The notes below the pieces were generated by a model that saw nothing but the letters and a program-made list of their open reading frames with translations, did no database searches and was not told the DNA's origin. Made by a program: the position numbers and the translations under genes. From positions 1 through 38,793 of the forward strand of contig JAIOYK010000054.1 in NCBI GenBank assembly GCA_021741145.1: a stretch of DNA of 38,793 nucleotides, in the 5' to 3' direction. Position 1 is the first letter of the stretch, and each line of letters starts with the position of its first letter. The stretch is from Rhodospirillum sp. (lineage in GTDB: Bacteria > Pseudomonadota > Alphaproteobacteria > Rhodospirillales > Rhodospirillaceae). Below are positions 1-7,610 of this stretch, piece after piece.

Positions 1-1
1 C

Positions 2-35
2 CTCCGCGGAAAATTGGATCCAATTTTCCGCGGAG
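2..35. promoter_or_regulatory. Perfect 34-bp palindrome, candidate GntR-type operator
   Basis: Positions 2-35 equal their own reverse complement without a mismatch. The central part reads AAAATTGGATCCAATTTT and is flanked by CTCCGCGG and CCGCGGAG. It ends 55 bp before the aldehyde dehydrogenase start. From memory, the UxuR/ExuR operators of gammaproteobacteria (AAATTGGTATACCAATTT) look very similar apart from the central two bases. A GntR/FCD-family operator is therefore inferred. No T-tract follows, so a terminator is less likely, but the window edge hides the gene to the left. Confidence 0.55.
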
Positions 36-90
36 CCGTCCTACAATCCCCGTTGATCCCTTCTTTTCGACCAAAGGACATCCCATCCCA

Positions 91-1602
91 ATGACATTCC
101 CCCCCCATGGCAAGCATCTGATCGCGGGCGACTGGGTCGCGAGTGCCGAGACCTTTTCGTCCGCGCCCGTCCATGGCTCCGCTTTCGCCTATTCCGTCGG
201 CTCGCCCGCTCTGGTGGATCGCGCCTGCGAGGCGGCGGAAGAGGCCTTCTGGACCTATAGCGCCACCACCCGCGAGGATCGGGCGGTCTTTCTGGAGACC
301 ATCGCCGAGGAAATCGACGCCCGGGCCGACGCGATCACCTGGATCGGCGCCGCGGAAACGGGCCTGCCCGAAGCCCGCCTACAGGGAGAGCGGGGGCGGA
401 CGACGGGTCAGCTCCGCCTGTTCGCCAGCCATATCCGGGCCGGGGACTACCTGGACCGGCGCCATGACGCGGCGTTGCCCGATCGGCGGCCCTTGCCCCG
501 TCCGGACCTGCGGATGATGCAGCGTCCCATCGGGCCGGTGGCCGTCTTTGGAGCCTCGAACTTCCCTCTGGCCTTTTCCACCGCCGGGGGCGACACGGCG
601 GCCGCTCTCGCCGCGGGCTGCTCCGTGGTGGTCAAGGGCCATGACGCCCACCCGGGGACGGGGGAGATCATCGCCGAAGCCATCAAGGCCGCCGTCACGC
701 GCCTGGGTCTGCCCAAGGGTGTTTTCAGTCTTATCCAGGGCGGCAACCGCGCCGTCGGCGAAGCCCTTGTTCAGCATCCGCTGATCAAGGCCGTGGGGTT
801 CACCGGGTCCCTGGGCGGGGGCAGGGCGCTCTTCGACCTGTGCGCCCGGCGGCCCGAGCCCATTCCCTTCTTCGGCGAACTGGGATCGGTGAACCCCATG
901 TTCCTGCTGCCCGAGGCGCTCGCTAACCGGGCCGAGGAGTTGGGCCGGGGTTGGGCGGCTTCGCTGACCCTGGGCGCGGGGCAGTTTTGCACCAATCCAG
1001 GTATCGCCATCGTCGTGGAGAGCCAAGCCGCGGCCTTCGTCGAGTCCGCCAAGGCGGCCCTGTCCGCAAGCGTGGCCCAGGCCATGCTGACCGACGGGAT
1101 CGGACAGGCTTACAAGGCGGGGGTGGCGCGGATCACCTCGGACGCCACGGTCCAGACGGTGCTGGCGACCCCCTGTGGCGACCGGGAGGCCAAACCTTTC
1201 CTGTTCCAGGTTTCCGCCGAGGATTGGGCGAAAAACCCGGCCCTCGCCGAGGAGGTTTTTGGCCCCTTGGGGATGGTCGTCACGGTATCCAAGGCGGAGG
1301 ACATGGCGGCCCTGGCGCGGACCTTCGCGGGTCAACTGACGGCGACCCTGCATATGGATCCCGGTGACGCGGATCTTGCCCGCGGCCTATTGCCGATCCT
1401 GGAGCGCAAGGCGGGACGGGTGCTGGCCAACGGCTTCCCGACAGGCGTGGAGGTCTGCGACGCCATGGTTCACGGAGGGCCCTATCCGGCGAGCACCAAC
1501 TTCGGGGCGACCTCGGTGGGAACGCTGTCCATCCGCCGTTTCCTAAGGCCAGTCTGCTACCAGAACATAGCGGCGGACCTGTTGCCCGTGGATTTGCAAT
1601 AG
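91..1602 (+). CDS. NADP-type aldehyde dehydrogenase, alpha-ketoglutarate semialdehyde dehydrogenase family
   Basis: The 503-residue protein is a full-length aldehyde dehydrogenase. The catalytic glutamate lies in GELGSVNP (about residue 263) and the nucleophile in GAGQFCTNPG (Cys about 300). The N-terminal segment and the PFFGELGSVNP form are typical of alpha-ketoglutaric semialdehyde (2,5-dioxopentanoate) dehydrogenases. These oxidise the semialdehyde to 2-oxoglutarate at the end of the oxidative pathways for pentoses, hexuronates and aldarates. The ATG is preceded by AAAGGA about 12 bases upstream. A perfect palindrome lies just upstream, suggesting local repression by a GntR-type protein. 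The gene is convergent with the EF-G-like gene. Family assignment is secure; the exact substrate is inferred. Confidence 0.88.
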   Translation: MTFPPHGKHLIAGDWVASAETFSSAPVHGSAFAYSVGSPALVDRACEAAEEAFWTYSATTREDRAVFLETIAEEIDARADAITWIGAAETGLPEARLQGERGRTTGQLRLFASHIRAGDYLDRRHDAALPDRRPLPRPDLRMMQRPIGPVAVFGASNFPLAFSTAGGDTAAALAAGCSVVVKGHDAHPGTGEIIAEAIKAAVTRLGLPKGVFSLIQGGNRAVGEALVQHPLIKAVGFTGSLGGGRALFDLCARRPEPIPFFGELGSVNPMFLLPEALANRAEELGRGWAASLTLGAGQFCTNPGIAIVVESQAAAFVESAKAALSASVAQAMLTDGIGQAYKAGVARITSDATVQTVLATPCGDREAKPFLFQVSAEDWAKNPALAEEVFGPLGMVVTVSKAEDMAALARTFAGQLTATLHMDPGDADLARGLLPILERKAGRVLANGFPTGVEVCDAMVHGGPYPASTNFGATSVGTLSIRRFLRPVCYQNIAADLLPVDLQ

Positions 1603-1614
1603 GAACGGAGGGGC

Positions 1615-1663
1615 TTGGGGAGGCTTTGCCTCCCCAACCTTACCTTGGGAGCGTGGATCCCAA
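1615..1663. terminator. Tandem hairpins between convergent genes
   Basis: Two stem-loops lie between the stop codons of the two convergent genes. The first has a perfect 10-bp stem (TTGGGGAGGC, loop TTT) at 1615-1637. The second has TTGGGA paired with TCCCAA at 1645-1663. They probably act as a bidirectional terminator. The same two-hairpin design recurs at 10578-10623 and 20988-21032. Confidence 0.6.
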
Positions 1664-1667
1664 ACAA

Positions 1668-3680
1668 TCAGCCAAGAACGGCCTTCCGGGCCGCGACAAC
1701 GTCGTCCGCCGGCTTTCCGGTCAGCTCCTGCAGGTGGTCGAAGGACCAACTGAAGGTGCCCACGCCCATGGTGGCCGAGCGGATCTCGATGATCAGATCG
1801 TGCATCTCCGACTGGGGCAGGAAGCCTTGGACCACGTCCCATCCTGCCCAGCCGTCCCTGGGAGTGAAGCCCAGGATTTGGCCGCGCCGGGTGGTCAGGG
1901 CCCTCTGCGCCCGGCTGGTGGCTTCGGTTGGGACGCTGATTTCCACCATCAGGATGGGTTCCAGCAGGATCGGATCGCATTCGGTCATGCCCTCGCGCAT
2001 GGCCAATTGGGCCGCGGATTTAAAGGCCGCTTCCGAACTGTCGACGACATGATAGCTGCCGTCGGTCAGGGTGACGGCGATATCGACCACGGGGAAGCCC
2101 AGGGGGCCGCGGGGCAAGAACTCCTTTACCCCATTTTCCACCGCCGGGATGTACTGCTTGGGCACCGCGCCGCCGGTAATGGTGTCGGTGAAGGCGAACC
2201 CCGCGCCCCGGGGCTGGGGCTTGATGTCCAGGTACACGTCGCCGAATTGGCCGTGGCCACCGGACTGCCGCCTGAACCGGCCCTGTGTGCTGGTGGACTT
2301 GCGGATGGTTTCCTTATAGGGGACGGAGGGCTTTTCGGCGGCCACATCCACATGGAACTGGCGGGCCAAACGGAGGACGGCCACTTGAAGGTGGATGTCC
2401 CCTTGGCCCCAGAGCAGCAGTTCACCGGTGTCCGCATCCATTTCGTAGCGCAGGGAGGGATCCTCCTCGCAGAGCTTGGTCAGGGCCGCGGTCAGTTTTA
2501 CATCGTCCCCCTGCTTCTGGGCATGGAGGGCGAGGGAGAAGAGGGAACCCAAGGCCGGGGGTGCGTCGGCGGCGCTTTGGCCACCGATCAGGGCGCCGGT
2601 CTCCGTGCCGTCGAGATGGCCGATACCGACGATGCTACCCGCCGGCGCGTCGGCGACCTTGGTCTGCTGGCCCGCGGGAAAGGTGAACAGGCCCGTGACC
2701 TTGTCGCCGTTCAGGTTCAGGCCGTCCTTGACCTTGCCCGACCAGATCCGAGACAGGGAGAGCTTGCCCACATGTTCGGCATGCAGGGTCTTAAAAACCT
2801 GGAGGGTGGGATCCTTGCCCTCGATCCCCAGGCGGGAAACGGTTTCCTCTAGGGTTGGGGCTTCGTGGCGCAGGGCCTTGAGCAGGCGACGGATGCCGTT
2901 ATCCTGCAAGGCGCCGCCAAAGAAGACGGGAACCACCAGATCCTCGGCCAAGTCCTTGGCCAGGGTTTGGTAAATCTCATCCCGGGGTGGGACGACGTCG
3001 GAGAGGAGTTCCTCGAGCAGGTGGTCGTCGAAGTCGGCCAGGTGCTCCAGCATCTCCTGGCGCTCCTCGGCCTTGCGGTCCCGCATGTGCCCCGGGATCT
3101 TGATCATGTCGCTGGCCTCGCCCGGCTTGTAGCGATAGGCCCGCTCGGAGACCAGATCCACATAGCCGATGACCTTGCCGTCTTCGCGGATGGGTACCTC
3201 GCGGGCGACCAGGGGGCGGTCGGAGACGGCCTGGAGGGCCTCGATCATATCGCGGAGGCGGTTTTCCGTGCTTTCGATCTTATTGATGAAAATCATGTGG
3301 GGAATGCCGCGTTCGTCCAGGAACTTGAGCAGCGGGGCGAGCATGACCGCCCGGGCCGGATCCGGCTCGCAGACCACCACGGCGACGTCGCAGACGGTCA
3401 GGGCATTGAAGGTCTCCTGCAGGAATTCCACGGAGCCCGGGCAGTCGAGGAAAGTCCAAGCCCCTCCCAGATAGGCGGCTTCGGTGATATTGACCTCCAC
3501 CCCCATTTCCCGCTCGCGCGCTTCCGGGGAGGAATCGCCGACCGTGTTGTGGTCGGCCACCGCGCCCTTTCGGTGGATGGTGTCGGTGGCCAGCAGGATG
3601 CTTTCAAGAAGGCTCGTCTTGCCGCTGGCATAGGGACCGACAATGGCGGCCACGCGAGGCGCGTTGGCTCTATCGGGCAT
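1668..3680 (-). CDS. Elongation factor G-like GTPase (EF-G paralogue)
   Basis: The 670-residue protein has the EF-G layout: an N-terminal GTPase domain, then domains II to V. G1 is GPYASGKT (residues 15-22) and G4 is NKIE (133-136). The switch-II motif reads DCPGS (79-83), where canonical EF-G has DTPGH. The histidine that positions the catalytic water is therefore a serine, and the P-loop also departs from GHVDAGKT. The C-terminal half keeps EF-G features such as GGHGQFGDV. The protein is shorter than true EF-G (about 700) and no ribosomal genes are nearby, so it is a paralogue rather than the housekeeping factor. Its role is unknown; slow GTP hydrolysis, ribosome recycling or stress-related binding are possible. 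A GGGGAG ribosome-binding site precedes the ATG. Confidence 0.85.
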   Translation of the reverse strand: MPDRANAPRVAAIVGPYASGKTSLLESILLATDTIHRKGAVADHNTVGDSSPEAREREMGVEVNITEAAYLGGAWTFLDCPGSVEFLQETFNALTVCDVAVVVCEPDPARAVMLAPLLKFLDERGIPHMIFINKIESTENRLRDMIEALQAVSDRPLVAREVPIREDGKVIGYVDLVSERAYRYKPGEASDMIKIPGHMRDRKAEERQEMLEHLADFDDHLLEELLSDVVPPRDEIYQTLAKDLAEDLVVPVFFGGALQDNGIRRLLKALRHEAPTLEETVSRLGIEGKDPTLQVFKTLHAEHVGKLSLSRIWSGKVKDGLNLNGDKVTGLFTFPAGQQTKVADAPAGSIVGIGHLDGTETGALIGGQSAADAPPALGSLFSLALHAQKQGDDVKLTAALTKLCEEDPSLRYEMDADTGELLLWGQGDIHLQVAVLRLARQFHVDVAAEKPSVPYKETIRKSTSTQGRFRRQSGGHGQFGDVYLDIKPQPRGAGFAFTDTITGGAVPKQYIPAVENGVKEFLPRGPLGFPVVDIAVTLTDGSYHVVDSSEAAFKSAAQLAMREGMTECDPILLEPILMVEISVPTEATSRAQRALTTRRGQILGFTPRDGWAGWDVVQGFLPQSEMHDLIIEIRSATMGVGTFSWSFDHLQELTGKPADDVVAARKAVLG

Positions 3681-4032
3681 GGCTTCACTCCCCTGTAGTT
3701 CTTGGTGTGTTGGCTTTGGCGCGGACAGGGGGCCGGGTTTGGAAGCCTGGAACGTGGCATGGCTTCACCGGCCTCCGGGCGCCGGAAACGGGCTCCCGAG
3801 TGGGAACCGAAGGGGATCCATGGAAGCATTCGGTTGATGTGCTGGCAAGGAAAAACGGGTGAACGCGTGGGGTATTTCGCTATCCCAGCAGGGGACCGAT
3901 GGATCGGTCCTTGGGCGCTTTGAAAGGTGGCGTCATGCGGATCAAGGACGTCCTAAATCGTGATCGAGGGCGCGGGGGAAGCGGCGATCCGATATTGTAC
4001 CCCTTCTTTTCATCCATACGGAGGAGATGGAC
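3681..4032. other. Intergenic region with a short inverted repeat
   Basis: About 350 bases lie between the divergent EF-G-like and hydrolase genes. The only clear structure is an inverted repeat at 3893-3910: GGACCGAT, a GG spacer, then ATCGGTCC. A possible leader peptide in the 3' half (beginning MRIKDVLNR near 3935) is not supported by homology. No RNA gene was recognised. Promoters for both flanking genes must lie here, but none is convincing. Confidence 0.35.
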
Positions 4033-5145
4033 ATGGGAATGCCCCGTGCCTTTGTTGTCATGGCTCTTTTGTGCCTGTCGAGTGTGTCCGCCTTGGCCGA
4101 GGCCGGATCAGCCCCCGGGACAGTCCCGGGGGCTGTCCCTGGGACTGTTGGTGCCCGGACGCTGACGGTGGCCTCGTCCCCGCGCGGAGTGGATCTGGCG
4201 GTGACCCTTTGGTATCCGGCGGCGCCGGGGGGCACGCCGGTCAACCTGGGGGAGTCCCGGGTGTTTCAGGGCACCCCCGCCGCCCAAGACGCACCGCCCG
4301 TGGAGGGACGGTTTCCGCTGATCCTGCTCTCCCACGGGTCGGGCTCCACGGTCCAGGGTATGGCCTGGATCGCCTCGGCCCTGGCGGAGGCGGGCTTCGT
4401 GGTCGCCGGACCGAACCATCCGGGAACGACATCCCGGGATTCCACGCCCCAGGATACGCCGAAGCTATGGGAGCGCGCCGATGACCTGTCGATGGTGCTC
4501 TCCCGCCTGACGGAGGATCCGGTCTGGTCGACGGTGATCGATGGGACACGGGTGGGGGTGCTCGGTTTTTCGCTGGGCGGCGCGGCGGCCCTGGATCTGG
4601 TGGGCGGTCGTCCGAGCCGGGAGGCCTACGCCCGCTATTGCGAGACCTATCCCATGATGACCGACTGTCGCTGGTTCGTGGGCGGCGTGGCCTTCGTGAA
4701 GGGCGAGCAGGTGACGGTGCCGCCCTTCGACCTGAGGTCCCTGGACAAGGTCCGCTTCGAGGGCGACCACCGGGACCCGCGGGTAGGCGCCGCGGTGCTG
4801 GTGGACCCGGCCATGGCTCCGGCCTTCGACCCGGAGAGCCTGCGGGCGATCCCGGTGCCCTTGGCGTTCGTGAACCTGGGCGCGCCCGGAACGGTGCCCG
4901 TCGCCGTCGCCGCCGGGCATTTGACGCGGCTCGCCCTCCGGGCGCGGCTGACCCATGTGGCGGGCGCGGTGCATTACAGCTTCCTGCCGGAGTGCCGTAA
5001 CGGCGCCCGCGCCTTCCTGCGCGAGGTGGGGGAGACCACCCCCCTCTGCGAGGACGGCGGGACCCGGTCGCGGGCGACGCTGCATGCCGAACTGGCGGAG
5101 ACGATCGTGGCGGCGTTCAAGGAGATGTTCGCGGGCGCTTGGTAG
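4033..5145 (+). CDS. Secreted alpha/beta hydrolase (dienelactone hydrolase / PAF-acetylhydrolase-like)
   Basis: The protein of about 370 residues has a hydrophobic signal peptide ending near ALAEA, so it is probably periplasmic or secreted. The nucleophile elbow is GFSLGG. An oxyanion-type segment LLSHGSG precedes it, and the catalytic histidine is probably the one in VHYSF near the C-terminus. This pattern matches predicted dienelactone hydrolases (COG4188 type), which cleave ester bonds; the substrate is unknown. The ATG at 4033 is preferred over 4027 because GGAGGAG lies six bases before it. A palindromic G/C-rich stretch just after the signal peptide encodes a PGTVPGAVPGTVG linker. The 3' end overlaps the convergent pdxA2-like gene by 29 bases. 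Confidence 0.78.
   Translation: MGMPRAFVVMALLCLSSVSALAEAGSAPGTVPGAVPGTVGARTLTVASSPRGVDLAVTLWYPAAPGGTPVNLGESRVFQGTPAAQDAPPVEGRFPLILLSHGSGSTVQGMAWIASALAEAGFVVAGPNHPGTTSRDSTPQDTPKLWERADDLSMVLSRLTEDPVWSTVIDGTRVGVLGFSLGGAAALDLVGGRPSREAYARYCETYPMMTDCRWFVGGVAFVKGEQVTVPPFDLRSLDKVRFEGDHRDPRVGAAVLVDPAMAPAFDPESLRAIPVPLAFVNLGAPGTVPVAVAAGHLTRLALRARLTHVAGAVHYSFLPECRNGARAFLREVGETTPLCEDGGTRSRATLHAELAETIVAAFKEMFAGAW
4112..4147. repeat. Palindromic G/C-rich insert inside the hydrolase gene
   Basis: Positions 4112-4132 form a perfect inverted repeat with 10-base arms (CCCCCGGGAC) around one A. A further partial copy (GGGACTGT) follows. It lies in frame directly after the signal-peptide codons and encodes a low-complexity Pro-Gly-Thr-Val linker. 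It may be an inserted palindromic repeat tolerated in a linker. Confidence 0.45.
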
Positions 5146-6148
5146 CGCCCTCCTTCGGGGCCAGTTCCGTCGCGAACCGGATCGCGGCGATCAGGCTTTC
5201 ATGACGGACGATGTTCTTGCCCGCGATGTCGAAGGCCGTGCCATGGTCGACGGAGGTCCGGATCAGGCCTCCGTTCAGGCCGACGGTGATGTTGACGCCT
5301 TCGTCGATGGACATCAGCTTGACCGGGATGTGGCCCTGGTCGTGGTAGCAGGCGACGACCACGTCGAAATCCCCGCGCATGGCGCGGAAGAAAACCGTGT
5401 CCCCGGGCCAGGGGCCGGAAACGTCGATGCCCTCGGCCTTGGCTTTGGCGATGCCGGGGGCCAGTTTCAGTTCCTCCTCGCCCTCGCCGAACAGGCCGTG
5501 CTCACCCGCGTGGGGATTGATGCCGCAGACGGCGATGCGGGGGGAGGCCATGCCCGACCGTGTCAGGACCTCCCAGGCCAGACGGATGACCCGGTGCGTG
5601 CGTTCGGGGGTGATCCGCCGCACGGCCTCCAGCATGCCCACATGGGTGGTCAGGTGGATGACCTTCAGCTTGGGCGTGGCCAGCATCATGGAATAATCGG
5701 TGGTCCCCGTCAGATCCGCCAGAATTTCCGTGTGGCCGGGGAACAGGTGGCCGCCGGCATGCAGGGCTTCCTTGTTCAGGGGGGCGGTGGCGATGGCCGA
5801 GATTTGGCCGGATTGGGCCATGTCCACGGCGATGCGGATGAATTCATAGGCGGCGTGTCCCGCTTCCGGCCGGACTTCGCCATAGGGGAGGGCGCCGACG
5901 GAAAGACCCGGATCGACACAGAGCGCGACCCTGGGATCGGCTGCGTCGTCCAGCGGAGCGTCCGATGCCAGGGTGCGCACCGTGAAGGGGGCGCCGACCA
6001 GGTCGCGGGCCCGTTCGAGGGCTCCGGTGTCGCCGATCACCACCGGGTGGCAGAGGGCGTGCACCGCGCCGTCCATGAGGCTTTTGGCGATGATTTCCGG
6101 GCCGACACCGCAGACGTCGCCCATGGTGATACCGATGAAGGGTTTCAT
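5117..6148 (-). CDS. pdxA2: PdxA2-type dehydrogenase (four-carbon acid 4-phosphate dehydrogenase)
   Basis: The 343-residue protein belongs to the PdxA family of NAD-dependent, metal-dependent 4-hydroxythreonine-4-phosphate dehydrogenases. It begins MKPFIGITMGD and has GVGPEI. The metal-ligand histidines are in PGHTEIL and YHDQGHIP. The start overlaps the stop of the upstream DUF1537 kinase gene by four bases (ATGA). That pairing is the hallmark of PdxA2 proteins, which oxidise D-threonate (or D-erythronate) 4-phosphate. The 3-keto product loses CO2 to give dihydroxyacetone phosphate. The role is therefore inferred to be catabolic rather than vitamin B6 synthesis. The longer open frame upstream of this ATG is antisense noise over the kinase gene. 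Confidence 0.85.
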   Translation of the reverse strand: MKPFIGITMGDVCGVGPEIIAKSLMDGAVHALCHPVVIGDTGALERARDLVGAPFTVRTLASDAPLDDAADPRVALCVDPGLSVGALPYGEVRPEAGHAAYEFIRIAVDMAQSGQISAIATAPLNKEALHAGGHLFPGHTEILADLTGTTDYSMMLATPKLKVIHLTTHVGMLEAVRRITPERTHRVIRLAWEVLTRSGMASPRIAVCGINPHAGEHGLFGEGEEELKLAPGIAKAKAEGIDVSGPWPGDTVFFRAMRGDFDVVVACYHDQGHIPVKLMSIDEGVNITVGLNGGLIRTSVDHGTAFDIAGKNIVRHESLIAAIRFATELAPKEGATKRPRTSP

Positions 6149-7467
6149 AAGGAAAGACTCCCGTCGCGGAGGAACCGCATGGCCCGGGACAGAGCTCCTG
6201 GGGCGCCGAATCCTCCGGCTTTGGTTACGATGTGGCGGCGGGGGCCGCCAAGGGTTGTGATCAGGGGGATGCCCGGCTCGATCGCGCCGCCCACGGTCAG
6301 GGCGTTGATGCCCAGGTCTTCCATGACCGCCCGGGCGGTGTCGCCGCCGGTGAGGACAAGGCGGTTGATCTGTCCGTCTCGGACCAGGGCGTGGGCCACT
6401 TGGGCGATGCCCGTGGCGATGCGGCGCCCCGCCTCCGTGCGGGTCATGCAGCGCGCCTTGGCCAGGGCGACGATGGACTCCACGTCCTTCGGCGCGTGGG
6501 CGGTGGTCAGGATCAAGTCCAGATCGCCCTTCGCCACCCGTGCCCCGAGGGCCGCGATGCCCCGGGCGATTTCCCTCTGGCGCTCGGGACCGTCCGTGAG
6601 CAGCTGTTCGGGAGAGAGAACCACGGGAGGGACCCCCAGGCTGTTCCGGGCTTCGTCGCATTGGCCGATGGACGCGGGATTGACGCTCCCCACCACCAAC
6701 AGGGGGGGACGGGTGGCCGGGGGTAGGCTGGGGGGCGTGGCCTCGGCCAGGGGCAGGCCCCAGGCTTCGGGCAGAGAAGTGGCCAGACCCGCGGATCCGG
6801 CCCAGAGCACCCGCTTGCCCGTCTCCTCGGCGAAGCGGGCACCCAGGTGGGCGATGCGCCGCAGGTCGTCGTCGGTTTGGGCGTCGAAAATGGCGCAAAC
6901 GCGTCCGTGGCCCGGTGGACCGGAGGCAAGGCGGCGGGCGAAGGCCTCGGGCGAGGCCAAGTCGTTCCTGGAGACCGCGACGGGGGTCCAGTCTGGCAGG
7001 TCCGGGCCGATCAGTGTGGCAATATGGGACTCCCGGACCGGCGAACCCGGGTCTCGGCCAATCGCGGTCTCGGACACGGGAGTGCCGTCGACCCGGAGGA
7101 TCCCCTCTTCGACGGTCCGTTTCATGGCGGGAAAGGCGGGGCAAAGGAAGATGTGATCGCTGTCCAGGGTCCGGGCCGTGGCGGCCAGTTCCAGACCCAC
7201 ATGGCCGCGTAGGGTGGAATCCATCTTCTTGTAGACATGCTGGGGGTGGGCGTCGCGCAGGCGTCGCGCGATGCGTTCCACGACAGGGGTGACATCCGCG
7301 GCGGTCATGGCGCGGGTCTCCGTGTCGATCACGGCGACCGCGGGAGCTGTGAGAAGGCTGTCTTCCGGAAGTCCGAGGAAAACCGTTGTCGACAGGCCCC
7401 GGGAGGAAAATTGTAGGCCGCTATCGTTCGCGCCGGTCAGGTCGTCGGCGATGATGGCGATGGTCAT
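6145..7467 (-). CDS. dtnK: Four-carbon acid sugar kinase (DUF1537 family, DtnK-like)
   Basis: The 440-residue protein starts MTIAIIADDLTGANDSG, the signature N-terminus of the four-carbon acid sugar kinases (SBD domain). It carries the C-terminal nucleotide-binding motif VLTGGDTARAVM. The family phosphorylates D-threonate, L-threonate or D-erythronate at O4 using ATP. With a PdxA2 partner and no separate LtnD/DenD dehydrogenase beside it, the D-threonate route is the likeliest. The ATG at 7467 is chosen because AGGAGGT sits a few bases upstream; an in-frame ATG at 7485 would place that site inside the gene. It is translationally coupled to pdxA2. Confidence 0.86.
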   Translation of the reverse strand: MTIAIIADDLTGANDSGLQFSSRGLSTTVFLGLPEDSLLTAPAVAVIDTETRAMTAADVTPVVERIARRLRDAHPQHVYKKMDSTLRGHVGLELAATARTLDSDHIFLCPAFPAMKRTVEEGILRVDGTPVSETAIGRDPGSPVRESHIATLIGPDLPDWTPVAVSRNDLASPEAFARRLASGPPGHGRVCAIFDAQTDDDLRRIAHLGARFAEETGKRVLWAGSAGLATSLPEAWGLPLAEATPPSLPPATRPPLLVVGSVNPASIGQCDEARNSLGVPPVVLSPEQLLTDGPERQREIARGIAALGARVAKGDLDLILTTAHAPKDVESIVALAKARCMTRTEAGRRIATGIAQVAHALVRDGQINRLVLTGGDTARAVMEDLGINALTVGGAIEPGIPLITTLGGPRRHIVTKAGGFGAPGALSRAMRFLRDGSLSL

Positions 7468-7529
7468 GGCGACCTCCTGAAACAAGGAGTCCAGAGGGAT
7501 GACCCTGGAATGGGATGGTCTGGGAAAAG

Positions 7530-7587
7530 GGCTCCCCCTCCCCCTGGCGGTGAGACCACGAGAGAGAGAGGTGGGGGAGAGGGAGCC
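7530..7587 (-). terminator. Long hairpin between permease and kinase genes
   Basis: Two 15-base arms (GGCTCCCCCTCCCCC at 7530-7544 and its near-perfect partner at 7573-7587, one mismatch) enclose about 28 bases. On the minus strand the stem is followed by CTTTTCCC. It lies after the permease stop and before the kinase start. It may attenuate read-through, lowering kinase and dehydrogenase expression relative to the permease, or protect the upstream mRNA. Confidence 0.5.
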
Positions 7588-7610
7588 GGTCCCGCCGCGG
7601 GAGGGAGGTC

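Noticed and set aside
1626-2852. A 408-residue plus-strand frame antisense to the EF-G-like gene
   Set aside because: Shadow composition; the EF-G-like domains are continuous on the minus strand.
3899-4165. A short ORF before the hydrolase with an MRIKDVLNR start, possibly a CBS-domain remnant
   Set aside because: Only about nine residues look family-like and the rest reads out of frame into the signal peptide region.
5117-7144. A 675-residue minus-strand frame containing PdxA2 at its end
   Set aside because: The first half is an off-frame reading of the kinase gene; PdxA begins at MKPFIGITMGD (6148).
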